A DNA stretch of 12,292 nt. It comes from Burkholderiales bacterium (lineage in GTDB: Bacteria; Pseudomonadota; Gammaproteobacteria; Burkholderiales; Casimicrobiaceae). The stretch is taken from the NCBI GenBank assembly GCA_031283405.1, contig JAITBX010000092.1, positions 1 to 12,292 of the forward strand, read 5' to 3'. A program made the translations under genes and the position numbers. The notes below the pieces were generated by a model. The model worked only from the letters and a program-made list of their open reading frames with translations, was not told where the DNA came from and made no database searches. How positions within the stretch are numbered: the stretch's first letter is position 1; each line of letters opens with the position of its first letter. Positions 6,340-12,292 of this stretch are shown piece by piece.

Positions 6340-7257
6340 ATGAGTGACTTCACATCCAATTTTTGGAATCTTTATATTGCCATCCTGACGATAGCAGGGA
6401 TAATCTTTTGCATCTGGCTCCTTGTAGCCGTAGGGAAAAGAGAGCAGAAGAGCAGCGATTCTTCGCACGTCTGGGACGGTGATCTGACTGAGCTTAACAA
6501 CCAATTGCCGGGGTGGTGGCGGTGGATGTTTTGGGGATTGCTGATCTTTTCGATCGGTTATTTGGTCTATTTCCCGGGACTGGGCAGCTTCAAAGGCACC
6601 GGAGACTGGACACAGATCAAGCAATTCGACGAAGAGATGACGGCGCTTCAGGCGAAAACCAAGCCGACGTACGACAGTTATCTGGCGATGGCCGCCGAGG
6701 ACTTGTCCAAAAACAAGAACGCCATGGAAACCGCCGGACGCATTTTCTCGAACGAATGCGCTCGTTGCCACGGCTCCGATGCCGGCGGCGGCGCGGGTTT
6801 CCCGAGCCTCAAGAGTGGTGACGCCATGAGCTGGGGCGGTGATGTTGCGGCTATCAAGCAATCCATCACCGAGGGCCGCACCGGCGTCATGACTCCGATG
6901 GGCGAAGCCGTAGGCGGCGCGCCGGGCGTCAAGGCGGTCGTGGCTTATATGCGTTCGCTGTCGGGCTTGTCGCATGATGAAGGTTTGATGGCGCAAGGCG
7001 GAAAACTGTTTGAAGACAACTGCGCTGCTTGCCACGGCGCCGACGGCAAAGGCGTGAAAGAAATGGGCGCGCCGAATCTGACCGACAATATCTGGGTCTA
7101 TGGCGGCAGCGAAGCAGCCATGACGAAAGTGGTCGAGCTTGGGAAAAACAGCAATTTGGCGCAAGGCGATTTTGCGATGCCTGCCTACAAAGGTGTTTTG
7201 AGCCAAGCCCAGATTCATCTGTTGACGGCGTATGTGTGGGGAAAGTCCCACAAATAA
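6340..7257 (+). CDS. ccoP: Cytochrome cbb3 oxidase subunit III (CcoP), diheme cytochrome c
   Basis: A 305-residue diheme cytochrome c that takes electrons from soluble or membrane donors and passes them to CcoO. Two transmembrane helices (about 8-31 and 59-80) form the N-terminal anchor; the linker holds 'HVWDGDLTELNNQLPGWW', highly characteristic of CcoP. Two periplasmic cytochrome c domains follow, with CARCH at 140-144 and CAACH at 228-232. Likely axial methionines are in 'VMTPMGEA' (184 or 187) and 'FAMPAYKG' (280). GGGGA (6327-6331) gives a good ribosome site eight bases before the ATG. It is the last gene of the structural operon and is followed by a strong terminator. The first 150 bases are more AT-rich, with ATA and AGA codons. 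Confidence 0.98.
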   Translation: MSDFTSNFWNLYIAILTIAGIIFCIWLLVAVGKREQKSSDSSHVWDGDLTELNNQLPGWWRWMFWGLLIFSIGYLVYFPGLGSFKGTGDWTQIKQFDEEMTALQAKTKPTYDSYLAMAAEDLSKNKNAMETAGRIFSNECARCHGSDAGGGAGFPSLKSGDAMSWGGDVAAIKQSITEGRTGVMTPMGEAVGGAPGVKAVVAYMRSLSGLSHDEGLMAQGGKLFEDNCAACHGADGKGVKEMGAPNLTDNIWVYGGSEAAMTKVVELGKNSNLAQGDFAMPAYKGVLSQAQIHLLTAYVWGKSHK

Positions 7258-7296
7258 ATCGCGGCAGGTGAAAAAAACAGAAAGAGAAAGACCAAG

Positions 7297-7341
7297 CAAG
7301 CCGCAGACAGGCAAGAGAGCCTGTCTGCGGTTTGTCTTTTT
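7297..7341 (+). terminator. Intrinsic terminator of the ccoNOQP operon
   Basis: CCGCAGACAGGC (7301-7312) pairs perfectly with GCCTGTCTGCGG (7319-7330) around a six-base loop. The stem extends outward by CAAG/TTTG (one G-T pair) to 16 pairs. TCTTTTTC follows directly (7335-7342). It separates the structural genes from ccoG, so ccoG probably has its own promoter. Confidence 0.92.
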
Positions 7342-7360
7342 CAGGATGTGCTTTTAGGAA

Positions 7361-7391
7361 TTGTTTTTCATGCGGCTGCCGGGGGTAAAAT
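7361..7391 (+). promoter_or_regulatory. Possible promoter of ccoG-ccoH
   Basis: TTGTTT (7361-7366) and TAAAAT (7386-7391) lie between the ccoP terminator and ccoG. The hexamers are fair, but the 19-base gap is longer than ideal. No FNR box with correct spacing was found here. The terminator upstream makes some promoter in this 80-base spacer likely. Confidence 0.35.
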
Positions 7392-7421
7392 CGGGCGGTC
7401 GTTCATTCGCAAGAGGTGATT

Positions 7422-8837
7422 ATGAGTGAGTCTCCCGCTGATACCGAAGTCAAGAAGCAGAAACTTTTTGCGGCGCGCCGCAAGCTGTACCCTCGTTTCG
7501 CTCAGGGAACTTTTCAGAATTGGCGGGTTGCGCTCGTCGCCTTTTCGCAGATCGTTTATTTCGTTCTGCCGTGGCTGATGTGGGGCGACCGGCAGGCGTG
7601 GCTGCTCGATTTGCCGGCGCGAAAATTTTATTTGTTCGGTGTGGTGTTGTGGCCGCAGGACATCATTTATCTGACCGCGTTGTTGATCATCAGCGCGTAT
7701 TCGCTGTTTTTGTTTACCGCCATTGCAGGCCGCGTGTGGTGCGGCTATGCCTGTCCGCAAACCGTCTATACCGAATTGCTGATGTGGATCGAGCGCGCCA
7801 TCGAAGGCAATCGCAATGCGCGAATGAAGCTCGACGCGGCGCCCTGGTCGGCGAGCAAGGTGGGGAAAAAGACGCTCAAACATGTGCTGTGGTTGATTTT
7901 TGCGTTGTGGACGGGAATTACCTTCGTTGGATATTTCACGCCGATTCGCGAGTTGGTCGCTTCATTGCCGTTCGGCCTTTCCGGTTGGGAGGTGTTCTGG
8001 ATTTTGTTTTGCACCGGCTTCGTGTATTTCTTTACGGGCTGGATGCGCGAGCAGGTTTGCAAGTATATGTGCCCCTATGCGCGTTTTCAGTCGGCGATGT
8101 TCGACCGCGACACATTGATTATCACTTACGACGCAACGCGTGGCGAGCCGCGCGGCGCGCGCGGACGCAAAGCCGATTTGACGGAAGCGAAGCTGGGGCA
8201 TTGTGTTGATTGCAGCGTGTGTGTGCAAGTGTGCCCCACCGGCATCGACATTCGCAACGGCCTGCAATATGAGTGTATCGGTTGCGCGGCGTGCGTCGAT
8301 GGTTGCGATGAAGTCATGAAAAAAATGAATTACCCGTTGGGGCTGATTCGCTACACCACCGAAAACGCGCTGGCGTCCGGCTACAGCAAAAAAGAAGTGT
8401 GGAGACGGGTGTTTCGTCCGCGCACGCTGATCTACATGGCGATTTTGGTGGCCATCATCGTCGCGGTGGCGGCATCATTGTGGTCGCGCAATACGCTGAA
8501 AGTCGATGTGTTGCGCGATCGCGGCGTAATGGCGCGCGAGGCGTCGCCGGGCGTGATCGAAAACATTTACCAGTTGCAAATCATGAATACCGAAGAGCGC
8601 GCGCATCGGTTCGTGATCGAAGTCTCGGGCTTGCCGGGCATCGAAGTGGGCGAGGTCGAGCAGCCCGTCACGGTTGACGGCGCCAGCGGGCGCAGTGTGC
8701 CGCTGGCGGCGCGCTTCACCTTGCCGCAAGAAGGTTATAAAGACGGGATGTACCCGATCGTGTTTACAATCAGGGCGGAAGACGACGAAGCGTTGCGGCG
8801 CGAAGAAAAATCGACGTTCATGGTTCCAAGAAATTAA
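7422..8837 (+). CDS. ccoG: CcoG/RdxA/FixG, membrane iron-sulfur protein for cbb3 oxidase assembly
   Basis: A 471-residue polytopic membrane protein. CcoG is reported to act in cbb3 biogenesis as a cupric reductase supplying Cu(I). Membrane segments lie near 37-55, 81-103, 153-172, 189-206 and 336-354. Cysteine pairs typical of the family are in WCGYACPQTVYTE (C107, C111) and CKYMCPYARFQSAM (C213, C217). Two 4Fe-4S clusters are predicted: C261-C264-C267-C271 (CVDCSVCVQVCP) and C285-C288-C291-C295 (CIGCAACVDGC). After the last helix comes a periplasmic Ig-like domain, as expected. The ATG at 7422 follows AAGAGGTG (7411-7418) at a normal distance; an in-frame GTG at 7416 lies inside that ribosome site. 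ccoH follows after 19 bases. Confidence 0.96.
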   Translation: MSESPADTEVKKQKLFAARRKLYPRFAQGTFQNWRVALVAFSQIVYFVLPWLMWGDRQAWLLDLPARKFYLFGVVLWPQDIIYLTALLIISAYSLFLFTAIAGRVWCGYACPQTVYTELLMWIERAIEGNRNARMKLDAAPWSASKVGKKTLKHVLWLIFALWTGITFVGYFTPIRELVASLPFGLSGWEVFWILFCTGFVYFFTGWMREQVCKYMCPYARFQSAMFDRDTLIITYDATRGEPRGARGRKADLTEAKLGHCVDCSVCVQVCPTGIDIRNGLQYECIGCAACVDGCDEVMKKMNYPLGLIRYTTENALASGYSKKEVWRRVFRPRTLIYMAILVAIIVAVAASLWSRNTLKVDVLRDRGVMAREASPGVIENIYQLQIMNTEERAHRFVIEVSGLPGIEVGEVEQPVTVDGASGRSVPLAARFTLPQEGYKDGMYPIVFTIRAEDDEALRREEKSTFMVPRN

Positions 8838-8856
8838 TGTTTTTGAAGGAAAGAGA

Positions 8857-9372
8857 ATGACAGAAAGAGAAATCAAGCCGTGGTATCGTGAACCGTGGCC
8901 GTGGATTATTATCGGCAGCCTCGGCGTTGTTGTGATAGGTTGCTTTGTGACGTTGGGAATTGCGATCTGGTCTGACGATGGATTGGTGGCGGACGACTAT
9001 TACAAGAGGGGGATGGCCATCAACAAGACACTGGTGCGCGAAATACGCAGCGGGGCTTTGGGGTTGAGCGCTTCGTTAACGCCATTGCCGGATGAAACCG
9101 TGCAAGTCACTTTACAGAGCGGGGTTGCGACATTTACGTCGCCGCAGACATTGCACTTGCGCTTTGTACATCCGCGTTATCCTGACAAAGACGAAGAAGT
9201 GACGCTGACGCAAGTGAAAAACGGCGTTTACAGCGGGCGCCTCGCCCTGCCTACGACAGGGAGTTGGGAAGTTGTTCTGGAAGGGGACGACTGGCGGTTG
9301 CCGATTCTCAAAGTGCAAGCGCCAATCACCGAAATACTCTGGAAGAAGGCGGACGCTCCGGTTGAAGGTTGA
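8857..9372 (+). CDS. ccoH: CcoH/FixH cbb3 oxidase assembly protein
   Basis: A 171-residue protein with one N-terminal transmembrane helix (about 14-38) and a periplasmic beta-rich domain. The conserved family stretch 'DDGLVADDYYKRGMAINKTL' comes just after the helix. CcoH/FixH is needed for cbb3 assembly in several bacteria, where it contacts the CcoN subunit. The start at 8857 is set by GAAGGA (8845-8850), six bases upstream. The frame is open further upstream within ccoG, but that part does not resemble the family. It is the second gene of the ccoG-ccoH unit and converges on fnr with 40 bases between stop codons. Confidence 0.93.
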   Translation: MTEREIKPWYREPWPWIIIGSLGVVVIGCFVTLGIAIWSDDGLVADDYYKRGMAINKTLVREIRSGALGLSASLTPLPDETVQVTLQSGVATFTSPQTLHLRFVHPRYPDKDEEVTLTQVKNGVYSGRLALPTTGSWEVVLEGDDWRLPILKVQAPITEILWKKADAPVEG

Positions 9373-9378
9373 GCGAGA

Positions 9379-9402
9379 TATCCACCGAAACTTCGGCGGA
9401 TA
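9379..9402. terminator. Weak hairpin between the convergent ccoH and fnr genes
   Basis: TATCCACCGAA (9379-9389) pairs with TTCGGCGGATA (9392-9402) with one A-C mismatch, and a tight centre that probably opens to a six-base loop. There is no T-run on either strand, so intrinsic termination is doubtful, but the placement between two convergent stop codons suggests a transcript-end or stabilising role. Confidence 0.35.
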
Positions 9403-9412
9403 AGCAAACACG

Positions 9413-10210
9413 TCAAGCCGTTTCGGAAGCGGAGTTCTGATGCCCGCCCAGCGCTCGCAAGGCTTCCGAATTCAAAATTTTGATGGCGCGACCTTGCACC
9501 TGAATCAAACCTTCTTCCTGAAAACGCGAGAACAAGCGGCTGACGGTTTCGAGTTTGAGACCGAGATAACTGCCGATCTCTTCGCGGGTCATGCGCAACA
9601 CAAATTCGGTCGAAGAATAACCGCGCCGGCAATAACGGTCTGACAGGTTCACCAGAAAAACAGCCAACCGTTCCTCGGCGCGCATGCTTCCCAGCAACAA
9701 CATGATCGAGTGGTCGCGGGCGATTTCCTGCGCGAGAGTTTGGTGGATGTTGTGTTGCAGCGTCGGCAATTCACGCGCCAAAGTTTCGAGTTGATCGAAC
9801 GGCATCACGCAGATTTCCGTATCTTCGAGCGCAATGGCGTGACAGCCGTGAAGGCCGGTGCCGATGCCGTCGAGTCCGATCAGTTCGCCGAGCATGTGAT
9901 AACCGGCGACTTGTTCCCGCCCGTCTTCGGCGAGCACCGTCGTTTTGAGCGAGCCGAGACGCACGGCGTAAAGCGCGGTAAACAGCGTGCCGGTGCGATA
10001 AAGCGTTTCGCCTTTTTTGAGCTTGAGATGGGTATCGACCAGCGCGCTGACTTGTTGCAGATCATCGGGGGAAAGGCCGACAGGAAGACAAAGACTGCGC
10101 ATACCGCAGATGTTGCACTGCGCCTTGATCTCGCGCAACGAGAGAATGGAGTTTGCCGAGGTTGTGTGGGATGATTCGGCAAAGGCCGTTGAGCGACTGT
10201 AACCAGGCAT
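9413..10210 (-). CDS. fnr: FNR/ANR-family oxygen-sensing transcriptional regulator
   Basis: A 265-residue Crp/Fnr-family activator. The oxygen-labile [4Fe-4S] ligands are all present: C32, C35 and C41 in 'QCNICGMRSLCLPVGL' and C123 in 'HGCHAIALED'. A cyclic-nucleotide-like beta-roll follows, then the dimer helix (about 169-190) and a winged helix at 207-236. In the recognition helix 'LKLETVSRLFSRF', E221, S224 and R225 match the residues with which E. coli FNR reads TTGAT half-sites. So both sensing and target choice are expected to be FNR-like, and the box before ccoN is a natural target. The ATG at 10210 is the only ATG before the cysteines and a stop lies just upstream in frame, but no Shine-Dalgarno is seen, so initiation may be weak or at a minor start. 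Likely names are fnr or anr. Confidence 0.95.
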   Translation of the reverse strand: MPGYSRSTAFAESSHTTSANSILSLREIKAQCNICGMRSLCLPVGLSPDDLQQVSALVDTHLKLKKGETLYRTGTLFTALYAVRLGSLKTTVLAEDGREQVAGYHMLGELIGLDGIGTGLHGCHAIALEDTEICVMPFDQLETLARELPTLQHNIHQTLAQEIARDHSIMLLLGSMRAEERLAVFLVNLSDRYCRRGYSSTEFVLRMTREEIGSYLGLKLETVSRLFSRFQEEGLIQVQGRAIKILNSEALRALGGHQNSASETA

Positions 10211-10290
10211 ATAAAGGATTCAGTGAAAAAAGCGTTTGTAAACGGCAGAATGAAAATATTGATCTGCAACACAAAGACCCGATGGCGGCA

Positions 10291-10319
10291 AGTTTAGTTG
10301 AGTTTGTTTGATCTGACAA
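10291..10319 (-). promoter_or_regulatory. Candidate fnr promoter
   Basis: On the minus strand, TTGTCA (10319-10314) and TAAACT (10296-10291) are spaced by exactly 17 bases, matching the consensus at five and four of six positions. The start would be near 10284, giving a leader of about 74 bases to the fnr ATG. The upstream edge overlaps the inverted repeat at 10317-10334. Confidence 0.5.
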
Positions 10320-10334
10320 CAATAAAAATTGTTG
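10317..10334. promoter_or_regulatory. AT-rich inverted repeat, possible operator
   Basis: CAACAAT (10317-10323) and ATTGTTG (10328-10334) are perfect inverted copies around AAAA. It overlaps the upstream end of the proposed fnr -35, as a regulator site might. It does not match the FNR consensus. A TTTTTT run follows on the plus strand, but the stem is too AT-rich for a convincing terminator. Confidence 0.4.
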
Positions 10335-10533
10335 ACTTTTTTAGTAAGTTGTGATCTGCGGCATAATTTTTGAAAAAACATAGAGAAAACATGGGGTAGC
10401 GGCTGAGTGCGGAAAACAGACAGTTTGTTTTTGTCGATTCCATTTGAATCGCGCCACGAGTCTGGCAACGAATCGAACGACAGCGAAATGCGCCATGGTA
10501 TGGCAACGGCGTCAGTTTTGCGCGAATGCACTT

Positions 10534-10539
10534 TATAAT
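10534..10539 (+). promoter_or_regulatory. -10 element of the TraB/GumN gene
   Basis: A perfect TATAAT stands here, 28 bases before the chosen ATG. No clear -35 hexamer is found at normal spacing. It implies a start near 10546 and a leader of about 22 bases that contains the AAAGGA ribosome site. Confidence 0.5.
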
Positions 10540-10567
10540 GAAGCCGGCGTTTTCAGAAAGGATCGCG

Positions 10568-11455
10568 ATGGAACGGAAAAAATTAGCTTCCGTGATGATG
10601 ATTTTTTTGCTGTGCTGGGTGAGCGCTTCCCTGCGCGCGGCGGAGTCGGGGCGTCTGCCGTTTTACGAAGCGCGCAAAGACGGTGTTCAAATTTTCATTC
10701 TGGGAACGCTGCACGTCGGCAAAGAAGGCGAGCTTTTGCGTCAGGACATTGCGCAGACGCTTTCCCGCTCATCGCAACTCATCATGGAAGTCTCCTCCGA
10801 AGAAATGCCGACGGTCGCGTTGTCGATGGCTTCGAGATTTTGTCAGGATGCGTGCTTGCGCAGACAAGTTTCACCGGCGACATTCAACAAACTGAGCCTT
10901 CTTGGCAGAGACACCCTTGGCGGAGAGGCCGTTATGGAACACATTCCGGCCTGGATGATGTCGTCGATGCTGGCGGTCATCGATGCGTCGAAAGCGGGGC
11001 TGTCGCCGCAGTTGGGAACCGAGCAACAGTTGATACAACTCTGGGGGGCAAGGCCGACGCGGGGATTGGAGAAGCCGGAAGAACAAATCGACGCGCTGGC
11101 TTCATTTGAGGACAGCGTTCAGCGTGAAATGTTGGAATGCTATCTGGCGCTGCCCGAAGAAAGACGTTTGGCGCTGACGCGAACGCTCTATCAAATTTGG
11201 CAAAGCGGCGACGCCGAAGCGTTGTTCAACTGGTATCAGAAAATGAACGAAGAGGAGAAGCTGTCGTCAAACACGGCGCGAAAGATCGACGAGAAATTGG
11301 TCGTTTCGCGCAACAAGCGATTCGTCGAGCGGCTGCGTCCTTACCTGACTTCCGGCAAGCCGGTGTTCGTGGCGGTGGGCGCTTTGCATCTGGGCGGCAA
11401 TCAAGGCGTTCTGGCGCTGCTGCGCGAACAGGGGTTCAGCATCACGGCGCGTTAG
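10568..11455 (+). CDS. TraB/GumN family exported protein
   Basis: A 295-residue protein of the TraB/GumN (Tiki-like) family, whose members are putative metal-dependent proteases; the bacterial role is unclear. The N-terminus MERKKLASVMMIFLLCWVSA is a typical signal peptide, probably cut after about residue 25. Family motifs are 'FILGTLHVG' (GTLH at 46-49), a conserved glutamate in 'LIMEVS' (74), 'GLEKPEEQIDAL' (166 onward), 'RNKRFVERL' (248-256) and the closing 'VAVGALHLGG' (G271, H274). C92 and C96 may pair in the periplasm. An in-frame ATG at 10526 lies upstream of the -10 hexamer, so the ATG at 10568 with AAAGGA (10557-10562) is chosen. It starts divergently from fnr and shows no evident link to the oxidase genes. 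Confidence 0.88.
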   Translation: MERKKLASVMMIFLLCWVSASLRAAESGRLPFYEARKDGVQIFILGTLHVGKEGELLRQDIAQTLSRSSQLIMEVSSEEMPTVALSMASRFCQDACLRRQVSPATFNKLSLLGRDTLGGEAVMEHIPAWMMSSMLAVIDASKAGLSPQLGTEQQLIQLWGARPTRGLEKPEEQIDALASFEDSVQREMLECYLALPEERRLALTRTLYQIWQSGDAEALFNWYQKMNEEEKLSSNTARKIDEKLVVSRNKRFVERLRPYLTSGKPVFVAVGALHLGGNQGVLALLREQGFSITAR

Positions 11456-11485
11456 AGCGCTTTGATGTAGTGAGCACATTTCACC

Positions 11486-11514
11486 TTCCCCTCTCTCCTT
11501 GTGGGAGGGGGGAA
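11486..11514. repeat. Degenerate REP-like hairpin before the carbonic anhydrase gene
   Basis: TTCCCCTCTCTC (11486-11497) pairs with GGGAGGGGGGAA (11503-11514) over 12 pairs, two of them G-T, around a five-base loop. The sequence resembles the outer arms of the element inside ccoI (2796-2850), without the inner TTCG hairpin. It lies in the 109-base spacer between two codirectional genes and could also weaken read-through, although no T-run follows. Confidence 0.6.
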
Positions 11515-11564
11515 TGTTCTCTAACAAAAACACTTAACTACGAAATTCGTTCAAGGAATCCACG

Positions 11565-12227
11565 ATGTCGAACCAACTCGAACTTCTGCTCGAAAAAAAC
11601 CGGCTCTGGTCGCAGTCGGTCAAAGATCACGACAGTGATTTCTTTCGCAATCTGGCGGCGCAACAAAATCCGAAATACTTCTGGATCGGTTGCGCGGACA
11701 GCCGCGTCTCCGCCAACGAAATCCTCGGCTTGCTGCCCGGCGAAGTGTTCGTGCATCGCAACGTCGCCAATGTCGTCGTGCACACCGATTTGAATTGCTT
11801 GTCGGTGCTTCAATACGCCGTGGATGTTTTGCACGTTCAGCACATTCTGGTCGTCGGCCATTACGGTTGCGGCGGCGTTACGGCGGCGCTGCACAATGTT
11901 CGCCTCGGCCTCATCGACAACTGGCTTCGTCACGTTCAGGACGTGCGCGACAAACACCGCGCCCGTCTCATGGCCATCGACGATTCCGCCCGCCGCCTTG
12001 ATCGCCTCTGCGAACTCAATGTTCTCGAACAAGTGTTGAATTTGAGCGAGACGACCATCATGCGCGACGCTTGGGCGCGCGGTCAGGACGTGACTTTGCA
12101 TGGCTTGATTTACGGTTTGGGCGACGGCATCCTGCACGACCTCAACATGCCGGTTTCCTCCGACAACGAATTGCTTTCCCGCTACGATGCCGCGATAGAT
12201 CGTCTTTTTGTTTCGGCGGCGCGATGA
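11565..12227 (+). CDS. can: Beta-class carbonic anhydrase, Can type
   Basis: A 220-residue zinc enzyme of the cytoplasm that interconverts CO2 and bicarbonate, supplying bicarbonate for biosynthesis. It follows E. coli Can closely along its length. The zinc ligands are C43, D45 and R47 of 'CADSR' (R47 holds D45), H99 and C102 in 'GHYGCGG'. Other recognisable blocks are 'GEVFVHRNVANVVVHTDLNCLS', 'LGLIDNWLRHV', 'LCELNVLEQV' and the late 'GQDVTLHGLIYGLGDG'. AAGGA (11553-11557) lies seven bases before the ATG. The length is normal and the gene is complete. It is codirectional with the TraB/GumN gene but 109 bases away, so co-transcription is uncertain. Confidence 0.96.
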   Translation: MSNQLELLLEKNRLWSQSVKDHDSDFFRNLAAQQNPKYFWIGCADSRVSANEILGLLPGEVFVHRNVANVVVHTDLNCLSVLQYAVDVLHVQHILVVGHYGCGGVTAALHNVRLGLIDNWLRHVQDVRDKHRARLMAIDDSARRLDRLCELNVLEQVLNLSETTIMRDAWARGQDVTLHGLIYGLGDGILHDLNMPVSSDNELLSRYDAAIDRLFVSAAR

Positions 12228-12238
12228 CGCGAGCTTTC

Positions 12239-12283
12239 AGCCCGCATGGTGCTTACCACGCTTACCCAGCCCTGCGGGCTGGG
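12239..12283. repeat. Palindromic repeat at the window edge
   Basis: Two overlapping inverted repeats lie right after can: AGCCCGCA (12239-12246) with TGCGGGCT (12273-12280), and CCCAGCCC (12265-12272) with GGGCTGGG (12276-12283). They share the last arm and so give two alternative folds. A short frame overlapping the can stop runs through it (21 codons from 12224) and does not look like a gene. It may be a dispersed element that continues past the window, or part of the can terminator. Confidence 0.5.
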
Positions 12284-12292
12284 CTATGATGA

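Larger units (their letters stand above)
10211..10567. other. Gene-free spacer between fnr and the TraB/GumN gene
   Basis: This 357-base stretch separates divergent genes and is AT-rich between about 10300 and 10395. It holds the likely fnr promoter (10291-10319), an inverted repeat (10317-10334) and the -10 of the downstream gene (10534-10539). No FNR box with correct spacing, RNA gene or convincing small coding frame is visible in the middle part, about 10340-10510. Confidence 0.6.

Noticed and set aside
8674..8856. Upstream in-frame extension of ccoH within ccoG
   Set aside because: The extra 61 residues are a shadow of ccoG, while a good ribosome site directly precedes the ATG at 8857.
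10306..10322. FNR box upstream of fnr itself
   Set aside because: TTGAT at 10308-10312 is followed by CTGACAACA; the second half-site ATCAA is missing.
12224..12289. Short gene overlapping the can stop codon by ATGA
   Set aside because: Only 21 codons, no ribosome site, and it runs through a palindromic repeat; the overlap is probably chance.
1..12292. Defence system, CRISPR array, prophage or other novel multi-gene system
   Set aside because: Every well-supported gene belongs to a known respiratory, regulatory or housekeeping family apart from the edge fragment. No spaced repeats, integrase or transposase, tRNA or attachment site was seen.

Overview
The window carries a complete cytochrome cbb3 oxidase locus from a proteobacterium. 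The protein families, the gene order (ccoI, ccoS, ccoNOQP, ccoG, ccoH, fnr) and the REP-like palindromes between genes suggest a betaproteobacterium. That is a judgement from reading, not from a database search, and the genus cannot be fixed. The DNA looks moderately GC-rich throughout.

Layout. Bases 1-210 hold the 3' end of an unrecognised, probably exported protein, followed by two hairpins, one of which is a bidirectional terminator. A universal stress protein gene (349-792, minus) is divergent from ccoI (921-3569), a copper P-type ATPase for oxidase assembly. Next come ccoS (3705-3902) and the structural operon ccoN-ccoO-ccoQ-ccoP (4051-7257), which ends at a strong intrinsic terminator (7297-7341). 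ccoG (7422-8837) and ccoH/fixH (8857-9372) follow as a second assembly unit. An FNR/ANR-type [4Fe-4S] oxygen sensor (9413-10210, minus) converges on ccoH. After a 357-base gap are a TraB/GumN-family exported protein (10568-11455) and a beta-carbonic anhydrase of the E. coli Can type (11565-12227). The window ends in a palindromic repeat.

How it works together. CcoN, CcoO and CcoP form a high-affinity terminal oxidase used at low oxygen, and CcoQ is its small accessory subunit. CcoI, CcoS, CcoG and CcoH handle copper delivery and complex maturation. Upstream of ccoN is an FNR-type box (3973-3986) placed about 41 bases before the start point implied by a good -10 hexamer. The FNR-family protein encoded 2.2 kb downstream of ccoP keeps the four cluster cysteines and the E..SR recognition residues. 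The window therefore appears to hold both the regulator and its target promoter.

Novelty. I see no undescribed multi-gene system. The most unusual item is a REP-like palindrome lying in frame inside the ccoI coding sequence, in the ATP-binding domain, with a related hairpin between two genes 8.6 kb away. Other palindromes of different sequence lie at 224-243, 3642-3662 and 12239-12283. Also worth a look are an apparently near-leaderless start for ccoI, AT-rich rare-codon 5' ends in ccoN and ccoP, and a GTG-started ccoQ that is easy to miss.
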